This document shows positions 8,272 to 17,640 of a stretch of 48,264 nucleotides of DNA, piece by piece. Position numbers and translations under genes: made by a program. This stretch comes from Lachnospiraceae bacterium (GTDB lineage Bacteria; Bacillota; Clostridia; Lachnospirales; Lachnospiraceae). Every line of letters starts with the position of its first letter. Position 1 is the first letter of the stretch. The notes under the pieces are model-generated. The model ran no database searches, had not been told where the DNA came from, and saw only the letters and a list, made by a program, of their open reading frames with translations. The stretch spans positions 1-48,264 of the forward strand of contig QXWO01000048.1 in the NCBI GenBank assembly GCA_009911035.1. Reading direction: 5' to 3'.

Positions 8272-10119
8272 TTACACGGGGATACGAAGCACCTGTCCGA
8301 TACTTAGGTTATCACTGCGCAGTCCATTAAGTCTCTTGATGGCATCCACCGTTGTGCCGTACCGGTTCGCAAGAAACCACAACGTATCCCCGGGCCGCAC
8401 TGTATAGGTGATATACTGCTGTGTCTGGGAAACGGGGATCTGCAGTACCTGCCCGATGTTAAGGTTGTCACTGGTCAGACCGTTCAGCCTTTTGATTGCG
8501 TCCACCGTCGTGCCGTATCGGTTCGCAAGAAGCCACAGCGTATCTCCAGAGCTCACCGTATAATTAATCACATTCCCCGGATTTGGAGAAGGCAACGGGG
8601 ATGGCGACGGTCCCGGATGCGGCACATTCTGGTTGATGCCCCGCCAGGTCTCGTACAGGGAATTCCATGTGTCACGCCCTACGATACCATCTGGCACAAG
8701 CCCCATTCTCTGCTGAAAAGCAACCACCGCCTGTTTCGTGCCACTGCCAAAGATACCGTCCTGCACAGGCGCAGGAATGCCCGGATAGTATTCTGAAATA
8801 ACGTTCAGCAGATACTGCAGCGTAATCACATCCTGCCCGGCAGAACCCTGCCGGAGTACAGAAGAAGGCGGAACCGTTCCAATTCCCAGCGTATTTCCTT
8901 CACTATCCAGTTCCGCCAGTCTGGTTACCGCCGTATACAGCATAGATATCTTATACCATGTGGACTTTCCTACAATGCCGTCGCTTGCCAGATTAAAAAT
9001 ACTCTGGAATCTGGTAACGGCCGCCCGGGTGCTTTCACCAAAAAATCCCGGTTCGTCTGTGATTGTGGGAATAGCCGGATAATTTCTCCGTATCCTGTTC
9101 AGATAAGTCTGGATGGTCTGCACATCCAGCCCCCTGCTGCCAGTGCGCAGAGGCGTCCCCGGATAGGAAGACAACATGTTGGTCATAATATTTGTCTTAG
9201 CAATCTCAATATCATTGGGATAGTACGCACGCAGAATGCTAAGGGGCGTCTTCCCCTGATTGGCCAGTGTCACCGTTCCCCATTGGGACAGTCCCTGACA
9301 GGTAGCTGTTGTGCCATTGCAAAAGGAAGTGAAATACGGCGCATTCTGGCCTTTTCTGCGGACGTATTCATTAAATATCTGATCCACGATCCTGCTGATG
9401 GAATCGTAAATGGGACGACCGTACACAAATGCCTGATCGTACGCAGTGCTGTTCGTAATATCGAAATTATATGCCTTACTCCTATACCATTCCGTGTAGA
9501 CCCTATTCAGTGCAAATGTAATAATGGCATAGATATTCGCCCGCAGCGCCGCCTCGGGCCAGGTAGGATAAATCTCACTGCTGGCCACATTTTTGACATA
9601 ATCTGAAAAAGTTACCTGTACATTGGACGCGGAAGAAGCCGGGGTACCAAGATGAACTGTAATGGGATTTGGAATCACTACCTGCCGCAGCACATACGAG
9701 GTCTCCCCCTGGGTCGTTCCTTCCTGCCTGCGTTCCCCCGTCATACTGACCGCAGGCGCACCTACCTGAATCTGCGTCTGTACTTCTCTGCCCTGCTGCT
9801 CCTGCATTGGTGTGAGCATAAGGGGCAGAACCGCCGACTCCCCGTCATAAACCGGGATATTCGATACATAAACAGAATTAAACCCATCTGCCTGCGCCTG
9901 AACATTATAGCTGACAAAAGGCGTTCCCAAAAAATCCTGATTCAGGGAAAACCTCTTGTCCACTGTTTCCAGTGGAACACTCCCCGTCTCTCCGTTCTCA
10001 TCCGTCCTCATCTCATAAACAGGGTTCTGTTCATCGTCCAGCACCGTGACCAGAACATTCCGCAGCGGAACTGCATCGTGGGCAGTCCTTGCCTGCATAG
10101 TTATAAAGCCGATAGCCAT
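8272..10119 (-). CDS. SpoIID-like protein with two peptidoglycan-binding and two LysM domains
   Basis: This 615-residue protein is modular. Residues 1-105 look like a carboxypeptidase-regulatory beta-sandwich. Residues 180-310 resemble the SpoIID/LytB lytic transglycosylase fold: SEIYPTWPEAALRAN aligns with the catalytic GEMP region (Glu182), and GLSQWGTVTLANQGKTPLSIL matches the GMSQ-GA motif. Two PG_binding_1 domains (about 325-385 and 415-475), a Pro/Ser linker and two LysM domains (about 503-550 and 565-615, each with SGDTLW or PGDTLW) follow. There is no signal peptide. Cortex or spore-coat remodelling in the mother cell is a reasonable inference. A weak sigma-E-like promoter lies at 10175-10202. 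The ATG at 10119 has AAGGAG about 11 nt upstream. Confidence 0.85.
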   Translation of the reverse strand: MAIGFITMQARTAHDAVPLRNVLVTVLDDEQNPVYEMRTDENGETGSVPLETVDKRFSLNQDFLGTPFVSYNVQAQADGFNSVYVSNIPVYDGESAVLPLMLTPMQEQQGREVQTQIQVGAPAVSMTGERRQEGTTQGETSYVLRQVVIPNPITVHLGTPASSASNVQVTFSDYVKNVASSEIYPTWPEAALRANIYAIITFALNRVYTEWYRSKAYNFDITNSTAYDQAFVYGRPIYDSISRIVDQIFNEYVRRKGQNAPYFTSFCNGTTATCQGLSQWGTVTLANQGKTPLSILRAYYPNDIEIAKTNIMTNMLSSYPGTPLRTGSRGLDVQTIQTYLNRIRRNYPAIPTITDEPGFFGESTRAAVTRFQSIFNLASDGIVGKSTWYKISMLYTAVTRLAELDSEGNTLGIGTVPPSSVLRQGSAGQDVITLQYLLNVISEYYPGIPAPVQDGIFGSGTKQAVVAFQQRMGLVPDGIVGRDTWNSLYETWRGINQNVPHPGPSPSPLPSPNPGNVINYTVSSGDTLWLLANRYGTTVDAIKRLNGLTSDNLNIGQVLQIPVSQTQQYITYTVRPGDTLWFLANRYGTTVDAIKRLNGLRSDNLSIGQVLRIPV

Positions 10120-10174
10120 AACTCTTCATTCTCCTTTTCTATAAGCGATATACAGATATAGCTGCACATTCACT

Positions 10175-10202
10175 CCTATGCAATAAAGTATGACGAAATA
10201 TG
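10175..10202 (-). promoter_or_regulatory. Possible sigma-E promoter of the SpoIID/LysM gene
   Basis: On the minus strand CATATTT (10196-10202) is followed after 15 bp by CATAGG (10175-10180). This partly matches the sigma-E pattern (ATATT, then CATACA). The match in the -10 is imperfect, so this is only a suggestion that fits the encoded spore-type protein. Confidence 0.3.
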
Positions 10203-10245
10203 GCTGTCAGTTACAACATAGCCTATTATAAATATAGCATCTGGG

Positions 10246-10282
10246 CAAACGCTGTCATGCTCCGCGGGACGTCTTATTATAA
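10246..10282 (-). repeat. Bipartite element copy B (TTATAATAAG-N18-CAGCGTTTG)
   Basis: On the minus strand TTATAATAAG (10273-10282) is followed after exactly 18 bp by CAGCGTTTG (10246-10254). It begins immediately after the U-tract of the chemoreceptor terminator and precedes the SpoIID/LysM gene. No good -35 can be placed upstream, because that position is inside the terminator stem. Confidence 0.55.
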
Positions 10283-10284
10283 CA

Positions 10285-10309
10285 AAATGGCGGGGAATCC
10301 CCGCCATTT
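10285..10309 (-). terminator. Intrinsic terminator of the chemoreceptor gene
   Basis: A perfect 11-bp stem AAATGGCGGGG/CCCCGCCATTT with a 3-nt loop is followed on the minus strand by TTTTGTT. It lies 39 bp after the chemoreceptor stop codon. Confidence 0.9.
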
Positions 10310-10348
10310 ATCAAATCCTGCTAAGTTTTTATCAATTATATGCGCATC

Positions 10349-11713
10349 TTACTCTTCCAGAATCTGGATTATCCTCTGCAAATCTGAGATCAGCTCCCTA
10401 GAATACACTTCTGCTTCCCAGTATATCTGTTCTGCCCTTGCAAAGTCCTGCTGGTTAATCGCATCAATAACTTCCCCGCCAAATTTATGGAATCTCTGGT
10501 GTTTAGCCGCAAGACCGTCCCATATAGAAAGAATTTCCGGTATCTGGGGCGTTATTGCATAGTAAAAATGCCCGAATCCACACTTGGAAGAATCAAGCTG
10601 TAAGGGGATAATACTCCGGCTTCTCACCATCTTTTCCAGATTTTTAAGCCACGTCTGGTGGGCAGTCACCGCATTGCTCACCTGCTTGGCAAATTCGGAA
10701 TTTTCTAAACGGAAGAAAGCATCTTTCGTCATGACACCCATCTGCTTTACTGTGCTGTCTAAAGTTTTTTCAATATCCACCACCGGCTCTGTAGCTATTT
10801 TCAGTTCCTGACTGACGGTGGTCATAAAGTCTGCACTTTCCCGCAACTGGTTTTCCATCTCGGTCATGGAGCTGCTTATTTCTTCGCTTAAGGCAGCAAT
10901 GGTACTGATGGAATCGCTTACCTGTAAGACATGCTTTTTATTTTCATCGTTTAACCCCCATACATTCCCGATTTTCTCAGTCATGGCTTCCAGATTGCTT
11001 ATGGTTCCGTTTGCACTGCTGGCGCTTTGCTGGGAAGCACCTTTGATCTCTTCTACAAATTCACTCATACTGGCTGTCATTTTCTGGGTCTCCACTGCCA
11101 ACTCACGGATTTCATTTGCCACAACCGCAAATCCCTTTCCTGCTTCCCCTGCCCGGGCAGCTTCTATTGCCGCGTTAAGCGCAAGCAGATTTGTCTGTAA
11201 TGATATGGTGTCAATCCCCGCAATCACTTCGTTCATGCGATCTATCACTTCAAGCAGATTATCCATGTCCTTCTGCATCTGGCGTGAGCCAATGATCGTC
11301 TCATCTGAGAGCTCCTTAATGTTGGTCAAATCACTTTGGGAAGTTTCAATTTTATTATAAACTTCCTCGGCTTTTTCTGAAACCTGAATAATCTTATTTG
11401 CAAGTTCTTCATGCTGACTGTTACCGTTAAAGTCCAGACCGCTATCCGATACTCCGAATATCGTTTCCGTAGCCCTCGTTACATTATTGGCAATATCAAC
11501 AATTTTTTCTGTTTCATGCTGCATGGTCAAATCAAGGGAACTAATCTGCATAACTGCTTTGACATTCATTTCAAAAATCTCTGCAAACTGTTTTCTCGAA
11601 TTCACCAGCCTCTGATACATGCCGTTTAACTCCGGCACTCCGGAATAATCATCTGCTTTCAATTCCGAAACAGCTCTCATAAGAACCGCTTTTCTCTTTC
11701 TAATACCCATCAT
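10349..11713 (-). CDS. Soluble methyl-accepting chemotaxis protein with C-terminal CZB domain
   Basis: This 454-residue receptor has no transmembrane segment. The central region contains the conserved MCP signalling hairpin ([27 protein letters not shown]... [15 protein letters not shown]). The C-terminal 110 residues look like a chemoreceptor zinc-binding (CZB) domain, with His in AHQTW, Cys in [10 protein letters not shown] and His in KHQRFHKF as likely ligands. CZB receptors in other bacteria sense zinc or hypochlorite; the ligand here is inferred. Two adjacent ATG codons (11713, 11710) follow AGAGGTG. It stands alone: no che or fla genes are in the window. A clear terminator follows at 10285-10309. 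Confidence 0.9.
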   Translation of the reverse strand: MMGIRKRKAVLMRAVSELKADDYSGVPELNGMYQRLVNSRKQFAEIFEMNVKAVMQISSLDLTMQHETEKIVDIANNVTRATETIFGVSDSGLDFNGNSQHEELANKIIQVSEKAEEVYNKIETSQSDLTNIKELSDETIIGSRQMQKDMDNLLEVIDRMNEVIAGIDTISLQTNLLALNAAIEAARAGEAGKGFAVVANEIRELAVETQKMTASMSEFVEEIKGASQQSASSANGTISNLEAMTEKIGNVWGLNDENKKHVLQVSDSISTIAALSEEISSSMTEMENQLRESADFMTTVSQELKIATEPVVDIEKTLDSTVKQMGVMTKDAFFRLENSEFAKQVSNAVTAHQTWLKNLEKMVRSRSIIPLQLDSSKCGFGHFYYAITPQIPEILSIWDGLAAKHQRFHKFGGEVIDAINQQDFARAEQIYWEAEVYSRELISDLQRIIQILEE

Positions 11714-11895
11714 GCACCTCTTTTCTCAGCTTAATGTATTTTCTTAATTTAAAATTATACATTACTTTTATAATAAAAAAATTTCTGTATATTTGCAACC
11801 TTTTTAAAATTTTATCTTAAGAATCTTTTAAAATATATGTTCGCCGGAAAGGAACCACTGCCCACAAAGTATGTTGTAAAACGCTGACTGAACTG

Positions 11896-12768
11896 CTACC
11901 TGGAACTGCCCTCAAAAAACAGGGCAATGGTTCCCGGCCCGGAATGGGCGCCTATGGTAGGTCCTATATGATTGATCATAAATTCTTTCATGCCGAATCT
12001 CTTTTCTATCTCCGCCTTCACATACTCTGCATCCCCCAGGGCATCTCCATGGCTGATAAATATCATGTCATTTGTGCCAGCGTATCCTTTTATCTTTTCT
12101 TCCATATAGTCCACCAGGGCGTTTAAAGATTTTTTGCGTCCTCTTACCTTGCTGATGGGAATCAGATACCCTTCATCGTCCACATGGAGGATCGGCTTGA
12201 TCGCTGCAATAGTCCCTACCACGGCAGCCGCCCTGCTGACACGCCCTCCCCGGTATAAATGGTTCAAATCATCCACGGTAAATACATGGGTAAGATGGGG
12301 CACAAGCTGGTTTAAATAATCCGCCGTCTCCTCCATGGTTTTTCCCTGCTTCTTCATCTGTACCGCCTTGTGGACAAACAGTCCCTCCCCCATGGAAGCA
12401 CATTTAGAATCCACCACAATAATATGTCTCTCCCCGTCTTCCTCCATTAGTTCCTCTGCCGCCAGCAATGCATTGCCGCAGGAGCCGCTTAAGCCGGAAG
12501 AAAAAGAAATATACAAAAGGTTTTTGTCCTCTTTCAGGAATGCCGTAAAATACTCCTTATACTGCTGGGGGTTTACCTGGGATGTGGTAGGCATCTTCCC
12601 CTCCTCCCGCATCAGACGGTAAAATTCTTTCCAGTCCAGTTCCTTATCTTTCCCATAAGAAATACCATCCATGATATAGTTAAAATAAACCAGGCCAAGC
12701 TGATTTTCCTCTATATATTGAAGGGGCAAATCTGCTGTAGTGTTGGTGATGATCTTAAATGAATCCAT
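11896..12768 (-). CDS. DegV family fatty-acid-binding protein
   Basis: This 290-residue protein starts FKIITNTTADLP, the hallmark DegV opening, and carries the ISFSSGLSGS and DSKCASMGEGL motifs of the lipid-binding cleft, plus a C-terminal HIGPTIGAHSGPGTIALFF motif. In Firmicutes, members of this family (FakB) present fatty acids to the FakA kinase for phospholipid synthesis. No fakA is visible here, so the partner must be elsewhere. The ATG at 12768 follows AAGGAG. Length is normal. Confidence 0.9.
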   Translation of the reverse strand: MDSFKIITNTTADLPLQYIEENQLGLVYFNYIMDGISYGKDKELDWKEFYRLMREEGKMPTTSQVNPQQYKEYFTAFLKEDKNLLYISFSSGLSGSCGNALLAAEELMEEDGERHIIVVDSKCASMGEGLFVHKAVQMKKQGKTMEETADYLNQLVPHLTHVFTVDDLNHLYRGGRVSRAAAVVGTIAAIKPILHVDDEGYLIPISKVRGRKKSLNALVDYMEEKIKGYAGTNDMIFISHGDALGDAEYVKAEIEKRFGMKEFMINHIGPTIGAHSGPGTIALFFEGSSR

Positions 12769-12835
12769 TTCCTGTTCTCCTTTTACTGTTTTTCAAATCA
12801 TATTTTAACATCATCTGTATAAAATTTCAAACAAA

Positions 12836-12870
12836 ACAAACGCTGCCACATTTGCCTTGACAGCGTTTGT
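12836..12870. repeat. ACAAACGCTG/CAGCGTTTGT hairpin (symmetrical relative of the bipartite element)
   Basis: Two 13-base arms (ACAAACGCTGCCA and TGACAGCGTTTGT, one mismatch) with a 9-nt loop. It lies directly upstream, in plus coordinates, of the U-rich hairpin at 12871-12909 and so is the second of two hairpins after the SpoVAF-like gene. It is almost identical to the hairpin after prs (41993-42029). Confidence 0.75.
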
Positions 12871-12909
12871 AAAAAGAACGCAGATACATTTTGCACCTGC
12901 GCTCTTTTT
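12871..12909 (-). terminator. Intrinsic terminator of the SpoVAF-like gene
   Basis: Arms AAAAAGAACGCAG and CTGCGCTCTTTTT pair with one mismatch. The A and T runs at both ends supply a U-tract on either strand. It lies 29 bp beyond the stop codon at 12939. Confidence 0.75.
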
Positions 12910-12938
12910 GTAAAAAACCTCTTGCAGATCTATACAGA

Positions 12939-14357
12939 TCATTCTCTCGACCCTGGTAGCCTGTACCGCAGAAGCCGCTTGGAAAGTTGTTTCAGATTAA
13001 AGGGAATCAACGGATACACATAGCTTTTTCCTGACACAGTCCGGTTTGTGCCGATTGCCAGTACCAGAAGAATGACCGCCCCGATATATCCCCATATGCC
13101 GAAAATAGCTGTCAGTATCAGATTAATGATACGCATAAATTTGATGGCGTAACTTAATTCATAGCTGGCCTGAGTGTAGTTGGCGATGGCCACAAACGCC
13201 ATATACAGCATGACCTCGGAATTGAACCAGCCGCTGTTGACGGAAAACTCCCCAAGCACTAAAGCCGCCATGACACTTAAAGGAGTGCTTAGCATGTTGG
13301 GGGTATTGACCGCTGCCAGCCGGAGGCCGTCTATGGCCAGCTCAAGCAAAAGGAACTGCCAGACTAGCGGAATATTGGTGGTTTCCTTGACCGCTATAAA
13401 CTCAAACCCTGCCGGAATCCACTCCGGCCTCTGCATAAGAAGCAAGAATGTGGGCGTCATAAAGTACGTCAGAATGGCAATCAGAAACCGCGACAGTCTA
13501 AGATACGTTCCCGTAATGGGCGGGAAATAATAGTCATCCGCCTCCTCCACAATATCAAAAATAGATGTGGGGGTAATCATTGCTGATGGGGAATTATCCA
13601 CCAGGATCACAATGTCTCCCTCCAGAATCTGGGCGGAGGCAGTATCCGGCCTTTCCGTAAACTTAAACTTCGGGAAAGGATTATACCATTTCTTTTTATA
13701 GAGGCATTCTGCAAGGCTCTCCTGATTCATGGTAAGAGCATCCACCTGAATCTGGCCGATACGTTCCCGGATTTTTCCTAAAAACTCATGGTCTACCCGG
13801 TCATTCATGTAGCAGAGCACAATATCCGTCTGGGAGCTGTTTCCCGCGTGGAGCATCTCCATCCGAAGGTCTGCGCTTCTGATTCTCCGTCGTATCAGCG
13901 CTGTGTTGAACACGATTGTCTCCACAAACCCGTCCTTGGAGCCTCTTAGCACCTTGTCCTTCTCCGGTTCTCCCACACTTCTTGCCGGGTAAGTCCTTGA
14001 GTCGATCAAAAGGCACTTGTCAAAGCCGTCAACAAAAAGGGCAAACACCCCGGACATAATAAAATAAGTGATCTGGTCCCATTCATCCTGTAAGTCCACT
14101 TCCACATAAGGCAGGCTGGTCTTGGACATTTCATGGGCATCAGCAGGCATCTCCTCCTTTTTAATATCCATAAAATACTGTAACATTTTCTGCATCAGTT
14201 CATCCTTGCAGAACCCGTCAATAAAGTACATGCAGGCTTCTTTTCCGCCAATCTCTATCACACGGTATACAAGGTCAAAGCTTATATCCACCGATAAGTA
14301 ATTGTTCAGGTAATTCATATTTTCAGAAAGGGACGCGCTCATCTTCTTTTTTTCCAT
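12939..14357 (-). CDS. spoVAF: GerA-family spore protein, SpoVAF-like
   Basis: This 472-residue protein has a soluble N-terminal domain of about 270 residues and a membrane domain of about five or six helices. Sequence such as WYNPFPKFKFTERPD, DNSPSAMITPTSIFD and RPEWIPAGFEF fits the GerA family and within it SpoVAF more than a receptor A subunit. SpoVAF sits in the spore inner membrane and helps dipicolinic acid release in germination. The ATG at 14357 was chosen because of GGAAGGAG before it. No other spoVA or ger gene lies next to it. A sigma-G-like promoter is present upstream, and two hairpins follow. It could instead be an orphan GerAA-type subunit. Confidence 0.8.
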   Translation of the reverse strand: MEKKKMSASLSENMNYLNNYLSVDISFDLVYRVIEIGGKEACMYFIDGFCKDELMQKMLQYFMDIKKEEMPADAHEMSKTSLPYVEVDLQDEWDQITYFIMSGVFALFVDGFDKCLLIDSRTYPARSVGEPEKDKVLRGSKDGFVETIVFNTALIRRRIRSADLRMEMLHAGNSSQTDIVLCYMNDRVDHEFLGKIRERIGQIQVDALTMNQESLAECLYKKKWYNPFPKFKFTERPDTASAQILEGDIVILVDNSPSAMITPTSIFDIVEEADDYYFPPITGTYLRLSRFLIAILTYFMTPTFLLLMQRPEWIPAGFEFIAVKETTNIPLVWQFLLLELAIDGLRLAAVNTPNMLSTPLSVMAALVLGEFSVNSGWFNSEVMLYMAFVAIANYTQASYELSYAIKFMRIINLILTAIFGIWGYIGAVILLVLAIGTNRTVSGKSYVYPLIPFNLKQLSKRLLRYRLPGSRE

Positions 14358-14394
14358 AAAAAAACTCCTTCCGCACACCAATGCATTCTGTTAG

Positions 14395-14424
14395 CATTAT
14401 GTGGCAAAAGGAGAAATTTTATAC
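14395..14424 (-). promoter_or_regulatory. Possible sigma-G promoter of the SpoVAF-like gene
   Basis: On the minus strand GTATA (14420-14424) and CATAATG (14395-14401) are exactly 18 bp apart. This is close to the forespore sigma-G pattern GMATR-N18-CATNHTA, with one mismatch in each box. The leader would be about 30 nt and contains the GGAAGGAG ribosome binding site. Forespore expression is what a spoVA-type gene needs. Confidence 0.45.
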
Positions 14425-14432
14425 GGATTTCT

Positions 14433-14870
14433 TTATTGTTTTCCGGTGCTTCCAAAACCGCCTCTGTTGGCTCCTTCTAAAGAAGCCACCTCCTCAAAGT
14501 AGATTTTAGGCTGGTTTTCCACGATTCTAAACTGGCATATCCTGTCATTGCAGGATATATGGGTGTCTCTTACGGCATATACGGGCATGAACCACTGGTC
14601 GTTGTCGCCGCAGTAAGAGCAGTCCACCACGCCCTGGTGATTGGTCTGGATGATGCCGAAATTTTTAAAAGTAGAACTTCGGGGCACAATGTGGGCTTCA
14701 TACCCTTTGGGAAGTTCCATGGCAATCCCCAAAGGAATAAGCCGGAATTCTCCCTGTTTCAAATCCACATCCTCCGCGGCACGCAGGTCGATCCAGTCGG
14801 ATTTTCCGTCTATATAGGTCAGTTTATCTATTTTATCACTAATATATTTGATTTTTATGGTTTTCGTCAT
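14433..14870 (-). CDS. dut: dUTP diphosphatase
   Basis: This 145-residue trimeric-type dUTPase hydrolyses dUTP to dUMP and pyrophosphate, keeping uracil out of DNA and feeding dTMP synthesis. The five motifs are visible: [10 protein letters not shown] (I), [11 protein letters not shown] (II), [12 protein letters not shown] (III, with the Asp that binds uracil-side water), NDRICQFRI (IV) and NRGGFGSTG (V, closing over the phosphates). Motif III has Cys where Asp/Arg are common, and the domain is otherwise standard length. It starts 17 bp after nrdG and so belongs to the nrdD-nrdG-dut unit, a coherent deoxynucleotide module. Confidence 0.9.
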   Translation of the reverse strand: MTKTIKIKYISDKIDKLTYIDGKSDWIDLRAAEDVDLKQGEFRLIPLGIAMELPKGYEAHIVPRSSTFKNFGIIQTNHQGVVDCSYCGDNDQWFMPVYAVRDTHISCNDRICQFRIVENQPKIYFEEVASLEGANRGGFGSTGKQ

Positions 14871-14887
14871 TTACTGAAATATCCTTT

Positions 14888-15397
14888 CTATGCATAGTCC
14901 CCACAATGCAGGACGGGCACCCGTATATCATCCTGCGCAAGAGTTTCGGGTACATTGATCACCCTCTGGTTGCTGCTTCCCTTCCAGAGTAATCTGCTGT
15001 CCTTTTTTTCTGCCTGGAATTCCCCGTCAACCAGCACGTCTATGTACCGGACGATGGGATCATGCATAATATTTTCCCAGCAGTCTCCTGTATACATCCA
15101 TATCGTCTTATCCGGGTATCTTTCTTTTATTTCCATTATGAAATTTCTCACATCCATCCGGTTTGCCCCGTAAAGCGGGTCACCGCCGGAAAAAGTGATC
15201 CCGGAAATATAAGACTGGTCAAGCTGTTCGTATATCTCCTTTTTTGCCTCATCATCAAAGAAAAGCCCCCCGTCCGGATCCCACGTGAAGGGGTTCTGGC
15301 ACTCCTTACAGCAGTGGGAACATCCTGAAACCCATAACACCACACGAAGCCCGTCCCCATTCAGCATATCGTCCTTTGTTATATTGTGGTATCTCAT
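14888..15397 (-). CDS. nrdG: Anaerobic ribonucleotide reductase activating protein
   Basis: This 169-residue radical-SAM enzyme carries CSHCCKEC (Cx3Cx2C) for the 4Fe-4S cluster and a glycine-rich TFSGGDPL SAM-binding stretch. It installs the glycyl radical on NrdD. The ATG at 15397 was chosen because MRYHNITKDDMLNGDGLR is the usual N-terminus and it lies 4 bp after the nrdD stop; the longer frame only reuses nrdD sequence. The ribosome binding site (GGAAGAG) lies within the end of nrdD, consistent with coupled translation. Confidence 0.94.
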   Translation of the reverse strand: MRYHNITKDDMLNGDGLRVVLWVSGCSHCCKECQNPFTWDPDGGLFFDDEAKKEIYEQLDQSYISGITFSGGDPLYGANRMDVRNFIMEIKERYPDKTIWMYTGDCWENIMHDPIVRYIDVLVDGEFQAEKKDSRLLWKGSSNQRVINVPETLAQDDIRVPVLHCGDYA

Positions 15398-15401
15398 CCG
15401 T

Positions 15402-17579
15402 TTACATGCTCTTCCTTTCTGAAATTTCTGCCATTTTCGCTTCATTCAGCCGCGTATCCCCGTGCACTCTCGAGTAAGAGAGATAACCGTTCATCCGCTC
15501 TATCTTGGTAAGGTTTTTGCTTCCACAGGCCGGGCATACATCCATTTCCAGCTCCTGATGCCCACAATCGTCACAGTACGCAAGAGATAAATTGACGCCC
15601 TCGTAAAATCCCATGTCCATGGCCCTGCGTATCAACGTCTTGATTGCTTCTATATTATAATCAATAGGATATTTTACATACTGGATTTTCCCGCCGTTGG
15701 AAAGCTCCCAGAAGCGGTATTCCAGATCCTGTTTCTGGATAGGAGTAATATCCTCCGTCACATGACAGTGGAAACTATTGGAAACATATTCCCTGTCGGA
15801 AACGCCTTCCACTATCCCATATTTCGCCCGGAACTGCTTCACCTGCAGGCCACAGAGGCTTTCCGCAGGCGTTCCGTAAATGGCATAAAGATTGCCGTCT
15901 TCTTCTTTAAATTCATTTACTTTCTGGTTGATATGTTCCAGCACTTCCAGGGCAAAGGCGCCGTCCTCCACCAGGGATTTGCCGTTGTAGAGCTCCTGAA
16001 GCTCATTAAAAGCCGTAATTCCAAAGCTTGCCGTGGCAGATCTCAAAATAGGCTTGATTTTGTCTGTCAGTTTTAAACGGCCTCCTAAAAATCCGCCTTC
16101 ACAGTAGGCCAGGGGATTGGTGGATGCCCGCATCTCGCCCAGGTATGCGTAAGTCCTGATATGGAGCTGGCGGATCAGGTTCAGATAATAATCCAGCACT
16201 TCATAAAAATCACGGCTTTCCTGTTTGGCTTTTGCCAAAATCATGGGTAAATGGAGGGACACCGCGCCGATATTGAAACGGCCCACAAATATAGGGGAAT
16301 CCATATCATCTGCCGGATGCATCCCGCCCTTTTCATACCATGGAGAAAGAAAAGCCCGGCATCCCATAGGGGAAATAACTTTGCCATACTGCTTGTACAT
16401 GCTGGCAATATATCCTTTTCCGGTAAGGGAAAGCCAGTCAGGATACATGGTCTTTGCAGAGCACTTCACCCCTGCCTCGAACACGTCCTCCAAATCTTTG
16501 CCGGGACCGTGCAGGTTCTCATCATACAAAAATACAATCTTCGGGAACAGGACAGGCTTCTTACATCCTTCTTTCCCCTGTCCTTCCCTTCTCACATTCA
16601 AAAGGGAAATGGTGGCAAGGCGGGCAAACCGTCCGGTGCCAATTCCTGCCGTCACTGTGATGAAAGGATAGTCTCCCCGGCTGGAGGCCACTGTGTTAAA
16701 CTTATATTCCCATCCCTGGAATCCCTGTTCAAATTCACGTTCCACATCGGCACAGGCTTCCGCCCTGGCTGCCTCATCATCCAGCCCCATGCGGGTATAT
16801 CTTTCCAGTCCCCTCTGATAAGTCTTTTCCGCATAAGGTTCTAATATCTTGTCCACTTCCGGCACCGTAAAGCCTCCGTACTGCTGGCTGGCCGCGCTTA
16901 AGACAATGTCGCCGATTACGTCAAAGGCCACATCCAGGGTTTTCGGCTCATTGTACCAGATATTGCCCATCTCAAAGCCTCCGGTAAGCACGCTTGCCAC
17001 ATCAAAAAGACAGCAGTTCATGGTATCCCTTCTTGCTGACATATCATGAACGTAAATATAACCGTCCCTGCATGCCTGAATCTCCTCCGTGGTCATAAAA
17101 AATTTCTGGTAAAGCTCCTTATTAAACTGATTAAAAATAAGACTTCGCTTGGTGGATACTAAAGCGCTGTCCGTGTTAGCGTTTTCCTTATCTCCCACAT
17201 ACATGATGGACTGGCTCTTTTTATACACATCATCCATCATACGGACAAAGTCCTGCTTATAATTCCGGTAATCCCGGTAACTTTTGGCTACAATGGGCTT
17301 TACATTCTCAAGGGCGCTCTCCACGATATTATGCATGATAGGAATGGGAATCTGTTCCTGCTCCAGTTCGTTTACCTTGTCCACAACATACTGGCAGATA
17401 TGTTTTTTTTCTTCATCGGTAAATTTTGTCAATGCCCTGTATGCGCTCTTTCCTACAGCATCAATGACTTTCTGTACATTGAACGCCTCAAGACTGCCAT
17501 CTTTCTTAATGACCCTGACATTTTTCTCCGTTTTAAACAAATCTCCAAATTCCGCAGTATTTTCCTGCATATCGCTCAT
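15402..17579 (-). CDS. nrdD: Anaerobic ribonucleoside-triphosphate reductase (class III)
   Basis: This 725-residue glycyl-radical enzyme reduces NTPs to dNTPs without oxygen. An ATP-cone regulatory domain is visible at residues 20-110 (VRVIKKDGSLEAFNVQKVIDAV). The long catalytic barrel follows, then a zinc ribbon (CDDCGHQELEMDVCPACG) and the radical-loop motif ERMNGYLSYSRV near the C-terminus, where the Gly carries the radical. The ATG at 17579 has GGAGG upstream. Transcription should start about 60 bp further up at a promoter overlapped by two NrdR boxes, so expression is probably tied to the dATP/ATP ratio. Confidence 0.96.
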   Translation of the reverse strand: MSDMQENTAEFGDLFKTEKNVRVIKKDGSLEAFNVQKVIDAVGKSAYRALTKFTDEEKKHICQYVVDKVNELEQEQIPIPIMHNIVESALENVKPIVAKSYRDYRNYKQDFVRMMDDVYKKSQSIMYVGDKENANTDSALVSTKRSLIFNQFNKELYQKFFMTTEEIQACRDGYIYVHDMSARRDTMNCCLFDVASVLTGGFEMGNIWYNEPKTLDVAFDVIGDIVLSAASQQYGGFTVPEVDKILEPYAEKTYQRGLERYTRMGLDDEAARAEACADVEREFEQGFQGWEYKFNTVASSRGDYPFITVTAGIGTGRFARLATISLLNVRREGQGKEGCKKPVLFPKIVFLYDENLHGPGKDLEDVFEAGVKCSAKTMYPDWLSLTGKGYIASMYKQYGKVISPMGCRAFLSPWYEKGGMHPADDMDSPIFVGRFNIGAVSLHLPMILAKAKQESRDFYEVLDYYLNLIRQLHIRTYAYLGEMRASTNPLAYCEGGFLGGRLKLTDKIKPILRSATASFGITAFNELQELYNGKSLVEDGAFALEVLEHINQKVNEFKEEDGNLYAIYGTPAESLCGLQVKQFRAKYGIVEGVSDREYVSNSFHCHVTEDITPIQKQDLEYRFWELSNGGKIQYVKYPIDYNIEAIKTLIRRAMDMGFYEGVNLSLAYCDDCGHQELEMDVCPACGSKNLTKIERMNGYLSYSRVHGDTRLNEAKMAEISERKSM

Positions 17580-17640
17580 CCTTTATCCTCCATTTTCCAC
17601 GCTCCCAACGATCTTCCTATCGCTGGAAATACATTGTAAA

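Noticed and set aside
8127-8330. Short plus-strand ORF overlapping the SpoIID/LysM terminator
   Set aside because: It lies in structured GC-rich DNA opposite a real gene, has no ribosome binding site and no family resemblance.
11820-11895. Another copy of the CAGCGTTTG element at about 11878-11887
   Set aside because: Only TCAGCGTTTTAC is present, and the second half is absent at any nearby spacing.
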